NCBI GenBank assembly: GCA_021776095.1
Contig: JAJFGO010000075.1
Span: 1-62,886 of the forward strand
Direction of reading: 5' to 3'
Length of the DNA: 62,886 nt
DNA from: Kiloniellaceae bacterium
GTDB taxonomy: Bacteria; Pseudomonadota; Alphaproteobacteria; Kiloniellales; J153
The translations under genes and the position numbers were made by a program. The notes beneath the pieces are model-generated. The model had not been told where the DNA came from. It was given only the letters and a program-made list of their open reading frames with translations, and made no database searches. Position 1 is the stretch's first letter. Each line of letters begins with the position of its first letter. Shown here piece by piece: positions 32,913 through 41,482 of the stretch.

Positions 32913-34598
32913 ATGGACCAGGTTGTGGAGCGGAAACGGTACCGAGACCCCATGAGCATGGATGAGATCGCAATGCAGGAGACGGACCCCGGGCTCGCGC
33001 CCGGCCCGGCCAACTTCGCGCCGCTGACGCCCTTGAGCTTTCTGCCGCGCGCCGCCGAGGTCTATCCCGGCCGCACGGCGGTGGTGCACGGCGCGACCCG
33101 ACGGTCTTGGGCCGAGACCTACGAGCGCTGCCGCCGCTTCGCCTCGGCCCTGCGGCGGCGCGGCATCGGACGGAACGACACGGTCGCGGTCATGGCGCCC
33201 AACACACCGCACATGCTCGAGGCCCATTTCGCCGTGCCTATGGCCGGGGCGGTTTTGAACGCGCTGAACGTGCGGCTGGATGCCGCGACCATCGGCTTCA
33301 TCCTGAACCACGGCGAGGCCAAGGTGCTGATCACCGATACCGCCTTCGCCGAGACCATTCGGCCGGCGCTGGCCCAGGCCGGCCGGGACATCCTGGTGAT
33401 CGACATCGACGATCCCGAAGCCGGCGAGGACCGCGGCGAACGCCTCGGCGAGATGGAGTACGAGGACTTCCTGGCCGGTGGCGACCCGGCCTTCTCCTGG
33501 GACGGCCCGGACGACGAGTGGCAGGCGATTTCCCTGAACTACACCTCGGGTACCACCGGCGATCCCAAAGGGGTGGTTTATCACCACCGGGGCGCCTATC
33601 TGAACGCGCTGGGCAATATTCAGGTCTGGGAGATGTCGCCGCACCCGGTCTATCTCTGGACCCTGCCCATGTTCCATTGCAACGGCTGGTGCTTTCCCTG
33701 GACCGTAACCGCGCTGGCCGGGACCCATGTTTGCCTGCGCAAGGTCGATGGCAAAAGCATCTACGATGCCTTCGCCGATCATGGCGTGACCCACCTGTGC
33801 GGCGCGCCCATCGTGATGCAGACCTTACTGGGCGCGCCCGCGGCGGAGCGGCGCGTCTTCGACCAGAAAGTACGCATGATGACCGCGGCCGCGCCGCCGC
33901 CGGCGGCGGTCCTCGCCGCCATGCAGGACGACGGGATCGAGGTTACCCACGTTTACGGCCTGACCGAGAGCTACGGCCCGGCCGTGGTCTGCGCCTGGCA
34001 CGAGGCCTGGGACGAGTTGCCGATCGAGCAACAGGCCGAGATGAAATCCCGCCAGGGGGTCACCTACCCGGTGCTGGAAAGCTTGATGGTGGCGGACCCG
34101 GAAACCCTGACCCCGGTGCCGCGCGATGGCGCGACCCTGGGCGAGGTTTTCCTGCGCGGCAATATCGTCATGAAGGGCTATCTGAAGAACCCCGCGACCA
34201 CCCGGGCGGCGCTCAAGGGCGGCTGGTTTCACACCGGCGATCTGGGGGTGTGGCATCCAGACGGCTACATCGAGCTCAAGGACCGCTCTAAGGACATCAT
34301 TATCTCGGGCGGCGAGAACATTTCCTCGATCGAGGTCGAGGGCGCGCTGTACCGCCATCCGGCGGTCGCCGCCGCCGCGGTGGTCGCCAAGCCGGACGAG
34401 AAATGGGGCGAGACGCCCTGCGCATTCCTGGAGCTGAAGCCCGGGGCCCGAGCCACGCCGGAGGAGATTATCGCCTTCTGCCGCGACAACCTGGCCCGGT
34501 TCAAGGCACCGCGCCATGTGGTTTTCGGCCCACTGCCGAAAACCTCGACCGGCAAGATCCAGAAGTATCTGCTGCGCGAACAGGCGGAGAAGGTATGA
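32913..34598 (+). CDS. medium/long-chain acyl-CoA synthetase, DmdB-like
   Basis: A 561-residue AMP-forming ligase. Signature 'LNYTSGTTGDPKGVVYHHRG', 'YGLTESYGP', 'GWFHTGDLGVWHPDGYIELKDRSKDIIISGGENISS' and 'PKTSTGKIQK' are all present. 'ANFAPLTPLSFLPRAAEVYPGR' at the N-terminus is typical of DmdB (methylmercaptopropionate-CoA ligase) and related fatty-acid ligases. Start is uncertain: ATG 32913 is used, with ATG 32952 and ATG 32976 (better spaced ribosome site) as alternatives. Divergent from prpE; control regions overlap. Confidence 0.86.
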   Translation: MDQVVERKRYRDPMSMDEIAMQETDPGLAPGPANFAPLTPLSFLPRAAEVYPGRTAVVHGATRRSWAETYERCRRFASALRRRGIGRNDTVAVMAPNTPHMLEAHFAVPMAGAVLNALNVRLDAATIGFILNHGEAKVLITDTAFAETIRPALAQAGRDILVIDIDDPEAGEDRGERLGEMEYEDFLAGGDPAFSWDGPDDEWQAISLNYTSGTTGDPKGVVYHHRGAYLNALGNIQVWEMSPHPVYLWTLPMFHCNGWCFPWTVTALAGTHVCLRKVDGKSIYDAFADHGVTHLCGAPIVMQTLLGAPAAERRVFDQKVRMMTAAAPPPAAVLAAMQDDGIEVTHVYGLTESYGPAVVCAWHEAWDELPIEQQAEMKSRQGVTYPVLESLMVADPETLTPVPRDGATLGEVFLRGNIVMKGYLKNPATTRAALKGGWFHTGDLGVWHPDGYIELKDRSKDIIISGGENISSIEVEGALYRHPAVAAAAVVAKPDEKWGETPCAFLELKPGARATPEEIIAFCRDNLARFKAPRHVVFGPLPKTSTGKIQKYLLREQAEKV

Positions 34599-34630
34599 AG
34601 GTCGCGGCGTCCGCCCCTTAAACACAACAC

Positions 34631-34654
34631 CGCGCCTTGGCTACGCAAGGCGCG
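34631..34654 (+). terminator. hairpin after the acyl-CoA synthetase gene
   Basis: CGCGCCTTG and CAAGGCGCG form a perfect 9-bp stem with a six-base loop, 33 bases after the stop. It lacks a T-run, so it is probably a weak or Rho-assisted terminator. Confidence 0.45.
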
Positions 34655-34703
34655 GCGTCAAAGGGCCCCAATACCGGGCCGAAAACCGTTACCGAGCGGC
34701 CAT

Positions 34704-34750
34704 AAAAAAAGCCGCCAAATCGGGGGCTAGTCCCCGTGTGCGGCCATTTC
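34704..34750 (-). terminator. intrinsic terminator overlapping the end of the DUF465 gene
   Basis: On the minus strand GCCGC pairs with GCGGC across an inner GGGG/CCCC stem, immediately followed by seven T (A at 34704-34710 on the plus strand). The stop codon of the small gene lies in the inner loop. Confidence 0.55.
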
Positions 34751-34891
34751 GTCCTTGATACGTAGTTTTTCGCGCTTTAGTTCGGTGAGGCGGAGTTCAT
34801 CGGGTAAGGGCCGATGGACTTCTTCTTCGATTTCCTGTTCCAAGTGTGCGTGCTTGAAACGTAAGGAGTCGATACGCTCATCTGCTGTCAT
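34727..34891 (-). CDS. DUF465 (YdcH) family small protein
   Basis: A 54-residue protein: ATG at 34889-34891, TAG at 34727-34729. It is a helical hairpin of charged residues ('RFKHAHLEQEIEEE', 'LTELKREKLRIKDEM'), the DUF465 pattern. A strong ribosome site AAGGAGGG precedes the ATG. Function unknown; another DUF465 protein is encoded at 41.26 kb. It is divergent from ubiX. Confidence 0.78.
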   Translation of the reverse strand: MTADERIDSLRFKHAHLEQEIEEEVHRPLPDELRLTELKREKLRIKDEMAAHGD

Positions 34892-34988
34892 TCGCACCCT
34901 CCTTTTCTTCGGTTAACGTCAAATATGTTACATGTGATTTGCGCGGGTCGCAACGGCCTCAAATTTATCACAGCAATAACAAGGCAAT

Positions 34989-35588
34989 ATGACTGAACCC
35001 TCTCGCCTCATCGTCGGAATCAGCGGTGCCAGCGGAGTCGTTTACGGCATTCGCCTGCTGGAGACCCTGAAGAGCCTGCCGGTCGAGGCCCATCTGGTCA
35101 TGACCAAGGCGGCGGAGTTGACCCTGGCCCACGAAACCGATTTGAAGGCCGCACAGGTCCGCGCCCTGGCCGATGTGACCTACCCGATCGCCGACGTGGG
35201 CGCGGCCATTTCCAGCGGCTCGTTCCGCACCCTGGGCATGGTGGTGGCGCCCTGCTCGGTGCGCTCCATGTCCGAAATTGCGACCGGCGTCACCTCCAAC
35301 CTCTTGACGCGGGCCGCCGACGTGACCTTGAAGGAGCGCCGCCGCTTGATCCTGATGCTGCGCGAGACGCCCCTGCACACGGGCCATTTGCGAAGCATGC
35401 TCGCACTTTCGGAGATGGGGGCGGTGATCGCGCCGCCGGTGCCCGGATTCTATGCCCGCCCGCGAAACCTTGAGGCTATGGTCGATCAGACCGTCGGCCG
35501 GGTGCTCGACCTTTTTGAATTGGACAGCGGCAAGGTCAGCCGGTGGGGCGGCGGCAAGACCGCGAAGCGGCTTCGCCAAGTCGATTGA
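34989..35588 (+). CDS. ubiX: flavin prenyltransferase UbiX
   Basis: A 199-residue flavoprotein that attaches a dimethylallyl group to FMN, giving the prenylated cofactor needed by UbiD-type decarboxylases in ubiquinone synthesis. 'VGISGASGVVYGIRLLE' binds FMN phosphate; 'VVAPCSVRSMSEIATGV' and 'LKERRRLILMLRETPLHTGHLR' supply the prenyl-phosphate pocket. Length and order are normal. ubiD is not in the window; COQ9, another ubiquinone-pathway protein, is encoded 9 kb downstream. Confidence 0.95.
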   Translation: MTEPSRLIVGISGASGVVYGIRLLETLKSLPVEAHLVMTKAAELTLAHETDLKAAQVRALADVTYPIADVGAAISSGSFRTLGMVVAPCSVRSMSEIATGVTSNLLTRAADVTLKERRRLILMLRETPLHTGHLRSMLALSEMGAVIAPPVPGFYARPRNLEAMVDQTVGRVLDLFELDSGKVSRWGGGKTAKRLRQVD

Positions 35589-35602
35589 TCCCGGCGCTTC
35601 GT

Positions 35603-36145
35603 TCAGCCCACTTCCCGGTCCAGGAGGCGAACCGCGTCGAGCGGATTGATCTCGGGACAGGCGCCGCGCAGAACCGCCGCCAGGTCCGATATATCAGGCA
35701 CCCCGGGCGCCCGGCCGAGAGCGGCCATGTAGACCCGCAGGTTGCCGGCGACCGCCGCGGCGGAGGGCGCGCCTTCGGGCACCGCATGGGTTTGGAACAT
35801 CAGGCCCTGCTGGATTTTCTCGGCCGCTAGTTCGCTGGCCTTGATGTCCGCGCGCAAGCGCCCGGCCGCCGGGCCCAGCGCGGGCACCTGCCCCTTGAGC
35901 CAACGCCGTGCGGCCCGCAGGGGCCGCACCACCTGCTCGCGCAAGCCTCGCGTCTCGGCGATCAGCGCGGCGACTTCGGGCTCGCTTAGGGCCCGGCCGC
36001 GACTGCCGGCCCAACAACAGAACAGCAGCAAGTTGACGTCCAAATCGAGCCGGTCCTGTATGCCGAGGCAAGCCACCGCCACGCCCTCTCGCCCATACAG
36101 CGCCAAGGAATAGGTCCAGAAGGGATTGTCGTCGGCTTCGGCCAT
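35603..36145 (-). CDS. TIGR02444-family protein
   Basis: A 180-residue helical protein with 'DNPFWTYSLALYGREGVAVACLGIQDRLDLDVNLLLFCCWAG' at its start, the hallmark of TIGR02444, found in many proteobacteria and functionally uncharacterised. ATG 36145 gives the family start. It converges with ubiX, stops 14 bases apart, with no clear terminator. Confidence 0.78.
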   Translation of the reverse strand: MAEADDNPFWTYSLALYGREGVAVACLGIQDRLDLDVNLLLFCCWAGSRGRALSEPEVAALIAETRGLREQVVRPLRAARRWLKGQVPALGPAAGRLRADIKASELAAEKIQQGLMFQTHAVPEGAPSAAAVAGNLRVYMAALGRAPGVPDISDLAAVLRGACPEINPLDAVRLLDREVG

Positions 36146-36422
36146 AGCCCAGGCATGCCATATCCGCCGCGGGACGGCCAGCGGCGGGATGAGGGTGTCC
36201 GCTCTTGGCCTGGTTTCAGACCTTCGGTATCTAATGGGCGAAAGCCTGACCCTAGCCCTAAGCGGCAATCGCTAGCAACAAAGCAGTCTTGCCAATTCGC
36301 GTGCCAGGCTTTGGTTGCCCTATGCGTGAGCTTCAGTGGCTTCTGGCACATTCCTTATGTAGTATTCAGTATCGGCTTTCCATGCCAGACGATCCAATCG
36401 CGCACATTTGTGGGAGGTGAAA

Positions 36423-37433
36423 TTGCCTGAACAGCAACTCAGAAACGAAGCTCCCGGACTGGCGGTTCTGGACGGTGCCGACGTTTTCGTTCTGGTCGAC
36501 AATGTCAGCGACGCGCTGTCGTCGGTTCCTGATGACGTCACCAGCGAATTCGACAATCTCATGGAGGCCGGCGCGGAAAGTTTCTCCGGTGACGGATTCT
36601 GTTTTGCGTGCTTCGGCATTTCCTTGATGGTGACCGGACGTATCGGCGATCAGATGCGTACAATTTTGTTTGACGGTGGCCCGACCGGTCTTGCAGTTGA
36701 ACACAATGCGCCGCGTTTGGGTATCGACATGGCCGCGGTCGAGGCTGTCGTGCTTTCGCACGGGCATATCGACCACGCTGGCGGCCTGCCGGCAGCTCTT
36801 GCCCTCATCACGGCGGCTAACGGCGGCCGTCCGGTGCCGGTCCATGTCAATCCCGAGATGTTCTTGCACCGCGGCGAACGCCTGGACAACGGCGATGTTT
36901 ATCCCCTTGAGGACATACCGTCCGTAGAGGTGCTCGAAGAAGCAGGTGGCCAAGTCGAAAACGATCCCGAGCCGCGCCTTCTTCTCGATGGTATGTTCTA
37001 CCTGAGTGGCGAGATCCCGCGGACAACGTCCTATGAAAAGGGGATCCCGGTTCAGGTAAAGCGCAATGCTGCGGGCACGAATTGGAAACCCGATCCCTGG
37101 GTGATGGACGAGCGCTATCTGGCGGTCAACGTGCGGGACAAGGGGATCATGGTGTTTACGGCTTGCTCCCATGCCGGCCTCATTAACGTCTTGATACATG
37201 CACGAGACACCTTCGCGCCAACGCCGCTTTTTGGCGTGATGGGCGGTTTTCATTTGGCGGGAAAGATCTTCGAAGCGATCATTCCCGAGACGGTGAGTGA
37301 CCTTGAGGAGTTCGACCTTAAGGTCATAGTGCCTGGCCACTGCACGGGTTGGCGCGCTGTACATCGCATGGTCGACACATTCGGGGAGTCGATCGTCGTG
37401 CCGTCCGCCGTGGGGCGCCGCCATTTGTTTTGA
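36423..37433 (+). CDS. metallo-beta-lactamase-fold hydrolase, MptN/DHPP-synthase-like branch
   Basis: A 336-residue protein. The metal motif is 'LSHGHIDHAGG' (H-x-H-x-D-H) with further ligands in 'CSHAGLINVL' and the terminal 'VPGHCTGW'. The arrangement, with a long insert between and late His, is that of the cyclase/methyltransferase-linked dihydropterin-type MBL proteins rather than lactamases. TTG 36423 is the likely start because GGGAGG sits six bases upstream; no ATG fits. The DNA here looks lower in GC than the neighbours and the gene is isolated, which may indicate transfer. Function unknown. Confidence 0.72.
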   Translation: MPEQQLRNEAPGLAVLDGADVFVLVDNVSDALSSVPDDVTSEFDNLMEAGAESFSGDGFCFACFGISLMVTGRIGDQMRTILFDGGPTGLAVEHNAPRLGIDMAAVEAVVLSHGHIDHAGGLPAALALITAANGGRPVPVHVNPEMFLHRGERLDNGDVYPLEDIPSVEVLEEAGGQVENDPEPRLLLDGMFYLSGEIPRTTSYEKGIPVQVKRNAAGTNWKPDPWVMDERYLAVNVRDKGIMVFTACSHAGLINVLIHARDTFAPTPLFGVMGGFHLAGKIFEAIIPETVSDLEEFDLKVIVPGHCTGWRAVHRMVDTFGESIVVPSAVGRRHLF

Positions 37434-37647
37434 CAGCAATGTCTCCACCCCTTTCTAGTCAAATTCAGTTGTCCGGAGTGGGTCAAACTCAGACTTATAC
37501 CGGGTTTGTCCAAGACGACCGCTGCGCGGCGGAATGCAGACATCCGAGTAATCGACTATTATAACTTGCGTATCGCCTGGCGGCTCGCATGCGTCCGCCT
37601 AGGTGATCGCATTTGCGGCGCTCACCTCAAATCGGGAAAGGAACGAC

Positions 37648-38028
37648 ATGAACCTGGGATCAAACTACGCGGCGGTCGCCGAGACGCTCTCGGTCTATTT
37701 CGACGGGCTCTACAACAGCGACACGGCCAAGCTCAGGCAAGCCTTTCACCCCTTGGCGATCTATGCCTGCGCCACGGAAGGCGAACTGCTGCATATGGGC
37801 ATGAGCGACTATTTCGCCGTGGTCGACAAACGGCCCTCCCCGGCCAGCCGGGGCGAGGCACGGCGCGACCGGATCGTCTCGATCGAATTCGCCGGACCTG
37901 TCACCGCCTTGGCCAAGGTGACCTGTTCCATCGGGCCGAAGGACTTCACCGACCTGCTGAGTCTCGTTTATGTCGAGAACAAGTGGCGGATCATCTCGAA
38001 GGTCTTTCACTTCGACCTTCGAAACTAG
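37648..38028 (+). CDS. NTF2-like / lumazine-binding-like small protein
   Basis: A 126-residue cone-shaped NTF2-fold protein ('VAETLSVYFDGLYNSDTAKLRQAFHPLA' then paired strands 'DRIVSIEFAGPVTALAKVTCSIG', 'FTDLLSLVYVENKWRIISKVFHFD'). The pattern is of the Lumazine_bd_2 / SnoaL-like group, which includes isomerases and ligand carriers. ATG 37648 follows GGGAAAGGAA. It precedes the tautomerase remnant and the agmatinase-like gene on the same strand, probably one transcript. Confidence 0.75.
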   Translation: MNLGSNYAAVAETLSVYFDGLYNSDTAKLRQAFHPLAIYACATEGELLHMGMSDYFAVVDKRPSPASRGEARRDRIVSIEFAGPVTALAKVTCSIGPKDFTDLLSLVYVENKWRIISKVFHFDLRN

Positions 38029-38047
38029 GCAAGGCAAGGGCCCGTAG

Positions 38048-38173
38048 ATGCCCTACGCCAACATCAAGATCACCCGCGGAGGCGCCGCCGCGCACCGGAC
38101 CGCCGTACCGACCAATACCGCATTGTATTCTTGGACGATTCGCAACATGCTCACCCAACTGGGAGTGCCGTGA
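38048..38173 (+). pseudogene. 4-oxalocrotonate tautomerase N-terminal remnant
   Basis: A 41-codon frame begins 'MPYANIKITRGGAAAHRTA', matching the first 19 residues of the tautomerase family, including Pro2, which becomes the N-terminal catalytic proline. After that the sequence is unrelated and stops at TGA 38171-38173. A neighbouring frame reads on for some 25 codons, consistent with a frameshift and loss of the middle. Full-length members have about 60-75 residues. It lies between the NTF2-like and agmatinase-like genes. Confidence 0.5.
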
Positions 38174-38228
38174 ACGGCGATACGAAGACGTCCGGCCTAA
38201 TGTTGGATCGCGAAAAGGATTGAGTGCA

Positions 38229-39185
38229 ATGCCCACAAAACTAACGAGCGCACCGAGCGGGCCGAGCCGGACTTTTCTCGATTTTCCCTTGGCGCTGGAT
38301 CTCGACTCGCTGGATGCCGACATTGCCGTACTGGGCATTCCCTTCGGCATGCCCTACCGGCCCGCGAGCATGGCAAACGATCAAAGCAAGGCCCCGGATG
38401 CCATACGCTTGGCCGCGGAGCGGCCGCAAAAGACGCGCGATCACTATGACTGGGATTTAGGCGGGCCCTTGCTCGACGGTCGCGACGTCACGGTGGTCGA
38501 CTGCGGGAACGTGACCGCCGACATGTCAGACCACAAAGAACATTACCGCCGGGCCGAGATTGCGGCGAGAAAGATCCTCCAGTCAGGCGCGACGCTGGTG
38601 ACTTTGGGCGGCGACCATGGCGTGCCCATTCCCGTCATGCGCGCGCTCGAGGGTTTGGCGAAAGACATAACCTTGGTCCATATCGACGCCCATCTCGACT
38701 GGCGCAACGAGGTGAACGGAGAACCGGAAGGCTATTCGAGTCCGATCCGGCGGGCGTCGGAAATGCCTTGGTTCGGCAAGATCGTGCAGATCGGCATGCG
38801 CGGCATCGGCAGCGCGCGGACCGAAGAAGTAGACGCAGCCCGCGCCTATGGCGCGGATGTTATCACCGCCTATGACATGCACGACATGGGCATGGAGGCC
38901 GTGTTGGCGCGCATTCCGGACGGCGGGCCCTTTTACCTTACGATCGACGCCGACGGCATTGACCCGACCATAATGCCGGCCGTCATGGCCCAAACGCCAG
39001 GCGGCCTCGACTGGGTCCAAACCCACAAGCTCATTCATGGGCTGGCCCAAAAGGGCCGTGTCCTAGGCATGGACCTGGTCGAAATCGCGCCCAGCTATGA
39101 TGTCGGCAAGATCACCATGATCCACGCCGAGCGCCTGCTCTGCAATTTCATCGGCGCCTGCGTCCGGGCCAGTTATTACGAATGA
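38229..39185 (+). CDS. ureohydrolase (agmatinase/arginase family)
   Basis: A 318-residue binuclear manganese hydrolase. The metal motifs are 'GGDHG', 'HIDAHLDW' and 'TIDADGIDPTIMPA'; the last Asp pair and 'DLVEIAPSYD' are characteristic. Family members split a guanidino group to urea plus an amine. Substrate is unclear: sequence around 'GMPYRPASMANDQSKAPDAIR' resembles the guanidinobutyrase/agmatinase group. ATG 38229 is used. The upstream NTF2-like and tautomerase genes suggest the product feeds a small-acid pathway. Confidence 0.87.
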   Translation: MPTKLTSAPSGPSRTFLDFPLALDLDSLDADIAVLGIPFGMPYRPASMANDQSKAPDAIRLAAERPQKTRDHYDWDLGGPLLDGRDVTVVDCGNVTADMSDHKEHYRRAEIAARKILQSGATLVTLGGDHGVPIPVMRALEGLAKDITLVHIDAHLDWRNEVNGEPEGYSSPIRRASEMPWFGKIVQIGMRGIGSARTEEVDAARAYGADVITAYDMHDMGMEAVLARIPDGGPFYLTIDADGIDPTIMPAVMAQTPGGLDWVQTHKLIHGLAQKGRVLGMDLVEIAPSYDVGKITMIHAERLLCNFIGACVRASYYE

Positions 39186-39287
39186 CGGCTCTCGCGGTCC
39201 AATGTTCCGGTACGTGAAAGCGATTTCGGAAAACCGCCGAACGCGGCGCAAGCGCGGCTTCGGAATTCGCCACTCGGAGTCGGAGAC

Positions 39288-39968
39288 CTAGAACCGTCGG
39301 CGCCCGCTATTCGGGTGTGCCGCCCAGTCGCGGGCGAAATCGCGCCGAAAGGCCCTGTCGATCCACATGGCTACGGCCATGGCCAGGGCGGCACCGAGGC
39401 TGGCCAGTAACATGTCCTTATGGGCGTCCCAAACGTCGCCTTGAGTGCCTAGATAGGCGATCCCCAGATCGCCGCCGAAAACCTCCGCCGCGCCCCATTC
39501 CAATAGCTCGTAAATCATCGAGGTCGACATGGTGAGATCGAGCGGCAGGAAATAGCCCAAGAAACCCCGCACGTCGGCGACCCTGACGAAGACCTCGCGC
39601 AACGGATAGGCGAGCAGCAAGCCGTAGGAAAAGTGCACCAGGCGGTCGAAGTGGTTCCGCTCCCAGCCGACCATGTCGTTGAAGGAGCGGCCGAAGAGCG
39701 CCTCGGTCCAAGCATCGTAAGGCACCTCGGCGTAGGTGTAATGCGCCCCCACTTCGTGCAAGGACAGGAACAGGAAAATCAGGGTGTAGGAGGTGCGCGA
39801 AAAGGGGAAGCGGCGGTAGGTGGCCGCGAGGCCGACGACAAAGACGATAACGAGAACGTTCTCTAGAATCCAATCGGCTCGATCAAAGGGCGAGACGGCC
39901 GAGACCGCCGTCGCCACGGCCAGAAGACCGGCCAAAATCAGAACATAGCGGCTATGGGCGGGTTTCAT
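39288..39968 (-). CDS. DUF2238 (YjdF) membrane protein
   Basis: A 226-residue membrane protein with six to seven hydrophobic helices and the family centre 'LFLSLHEVGAHYTYAEVPYDAW', 'GWERNHFDRLVHFSYGLLLAYP' and 'YELLEWGAAEVFGGDLGIAYLGTQGDVWDAHKDM'. Conserved His and Glu in these stretches could bind a metal or heme. No function is established. ATG 39968 gives the signal-anchor start and lies 8 bases after the phosphofructokinase stop, in the same operon. Confidence 0.85.
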   Translation of the reverse strand: MKPAHSRYVLILAGLLAVATAVSAVSPFDRADWILENVLVIVFVVGLAATYRRFPFSRTSYTLIFLFLSLHEVGAHYTYAEVPYDAWTEALFGRSFNDMVGWERNHFDRLVHFSYGLLLAYPLREVFVRVADVRGFLGYFLPLDLTMSTSMIYELLEWGAAEVFGGDLGIAYLGTQGDVWDAHKDMLLASLGAALAMAVAMWIDRAFRRDFARDWAAHPNSGRRRF

Positions 39969-39975
39969 GCCAATG

Positions 39976-41076
39976 CTAGTCGTCTCCCAGGCAAATTCCC
40001 AGGCCGCGCGCGGTGCGGGCCAGGGGGCCATTGGGGTCGACCGCTTGGAACCCGGCAACTGCGTCGGCGAGCGGGACATCGACCACGTTGCGGCCGCTCC
40101 AGGCGACCATGCGGTCGAAAGCGCCGCGCAGGATCATCTCGACCGCATGAACCCCGAAAATCGACGCCATCAGGCGATCGCGCGCCGAGGGCATGCCGCC
40201 GCGCTGCAAGTGGCCGAGTACGGTGACCCGGGTTTCCGCGCCGGTTGCCTCGGATATGCGCTGGGCGATGTAATACCCGATCCCGCCATAGGTCTGACCG
40301 CCGCCGGACTGGCTTTGGGTGGCCGGCGCGCCATCCTCGGTCTTGACCGCCTCGGCCACGACCACCAGGGCGAAATTCCGGCCCTCCGCCTTGATGGCCT
40401 CGATCTTGGCCGCCACGTTTTCGATCGCGTAGGAAATTTCGGGTATTAGAATCACGTCCGCACCGCCCGCGACCCCGGCATTGAGCGCGATATGCCCGGC
40501 GTCGCGGCCCATGACCTCCAAGACCATGACCCGCGAATGGCTGGCCGCGGTCGGCTGAAGGTGATCGAGCCCGTCGGTCGCGACGCTGACCGCAGAGTCA
40601 TAGCCAATTGAGACCTCGGTATGGCCCAGATCGTTGTCGATGGTCTTGGGAATACCAACGAAAGGGATGCCACCTTGCTGGGCCAAGCGGCGCAGGATCG
40701 CCAGGCTGCCGTCGCCGCCGACGCCGATCAGGGCATCGAGGCCGAGCGAGCGATAGCCCTCGATCACCTCGGCTGAGCGGTCGAGGCGCGTGCCGTCCGG
40801 CATGGGATAATCGAAGGGATTGCCCCGGTTGGTCGTGCCCAGAACCGTGCCACCGGTGCGCAGCAAGGTGCCGGTGAACATGGCCGGATCCAAGAGCGCG
40901 GCCTCGACCGGGCGGGTCATGAGGCCGGCTGTGCCTTGGCGAATGCCGATCACCTCGATCGGGCCCGACGTGCCGTCGCCGCGCGCCGCGCGCTGCACCA
41001 CGGCGCGCAGGACCCCATTGAGGCCGGCGCAATCGCCCCCGCTGGTCAAAATTCCGATTCGTCTGATTTTAGACAT
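39976..41076 (-). CDS. pfkA: 6-phosphofructokinase, group III mixed signature
   Basis: A 366-residue enzyme that phosphorylates fructose 6-phosphate. The nucleotide site reads 'GGDGS' at 120-124, the ATP-type glycine, whereas residues 143-149 'PKTIDND' carry Lys144, typical of pyrophosphate-type enzymes. This Gly/Lys mixture defines the group III ATP- or mixed-substrate PFKs. 'LGHLQRGG' later is the usual F6P site. It may work in either direction. ATG 41076 is chosen over 41124. It starts 186 bases from a divergent DUF465 gene. Confidence 0.92.
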   Translation of the reverse strand: MSKIRRIGILTSGGDCAGLNGVLRAVVQRAARGDGTSGPIEVIGIRQGTAGLMTRPVEAALLDPAMFTGTLLRTGGTVLGTTNRGNPFDYPMPDGTRLDRSAEVIEGYRSLGLDALIGVGGDGSLAILRRLAQQGGIPFVGIPKTIDNDLGHTEVSIGYDSAVSVATDGLDHLQPTAASHSRVMVLEVMGRDAGHIALNAGVAGGADVILIPEISYAIENVAAKIEAIKAEGRNFALVVVAEAVKTEDGAPATQSQSGGGQTYGGIGYYIAQRISEATGAETRVTVLGHLQRGGMPSARDRLMASIFGVHAVEMILRGAFDRMVAWSGRNVVDVPLADAVAGFQAVDPNGPLARTARGLGICLGDD

Positions 41077-41262
41077 ATGGCCAAACCTTGCTTCGCCCGG
41101 TCCGGACCTGCAAGGCTCCGGCAACGCCGCCCTGACGGCGTGGCAGCCGGAGGGTCCCGTCGAACGCCCCGATTATGCTATAATCCTGATCGACTCCGCG
41201 ACTCGGGTACATCTGGGACTTCCTAAACCGGGCGCGGCGGCTGGCATCGATTGTAGCGTGGA

Positions 41263-41472
41263 ATGACCGATCATCCGGATATAGAGCGCTTGAACCAGCG
41301 GCTTTCCGAATTAACGCAAGAACATCGGGATCTGGACGATGTCATCGCGCGGCTGGAGGAAACGGCCCCCTTCGATCAGATTCAGCTTAAGCGGCTGAAA
41401 AAGCGCAAACTGATGTTAAAGGACCAGATGAGCCGCATCGAAAACCTCTTGCTGCCCGACATCATCGCGTAG
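41263..41472 (+). CDS. DUF465 (YdcH) family small protein
   Basis: A 69-residue helical-hairpin protein ('RLNQRLSELTQEHRDLDDVIARLEE' then 'QIQLKRLKKRKLMLKDQMSRIENLL'), matching DUF465 better than the shorter one at 34.7 kb. Function unknown; homologues are small, abundant and often near cell-cycle or metabolic genes. It converges with the diguanylate cyclase. Confidence 0.85.
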   Translation: MTDHPDIERLNQRLSELTQEHRDLDDVIARLEETAPFDQIQLKRLKKRKLMLKDQMSRIENLLLPDIIA

Positions 41473-41482
41473 GACGGCGCTC

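Noticed and set aside
32718-33794. Long N-terminal extension of the PrpE-type frame (another 359 codons)
   Set aside because: It is antisense to the acyl-CoA synthetase on the plus strand and has no PrpE homology; a strong ribosome site marks the ATG at 32717.
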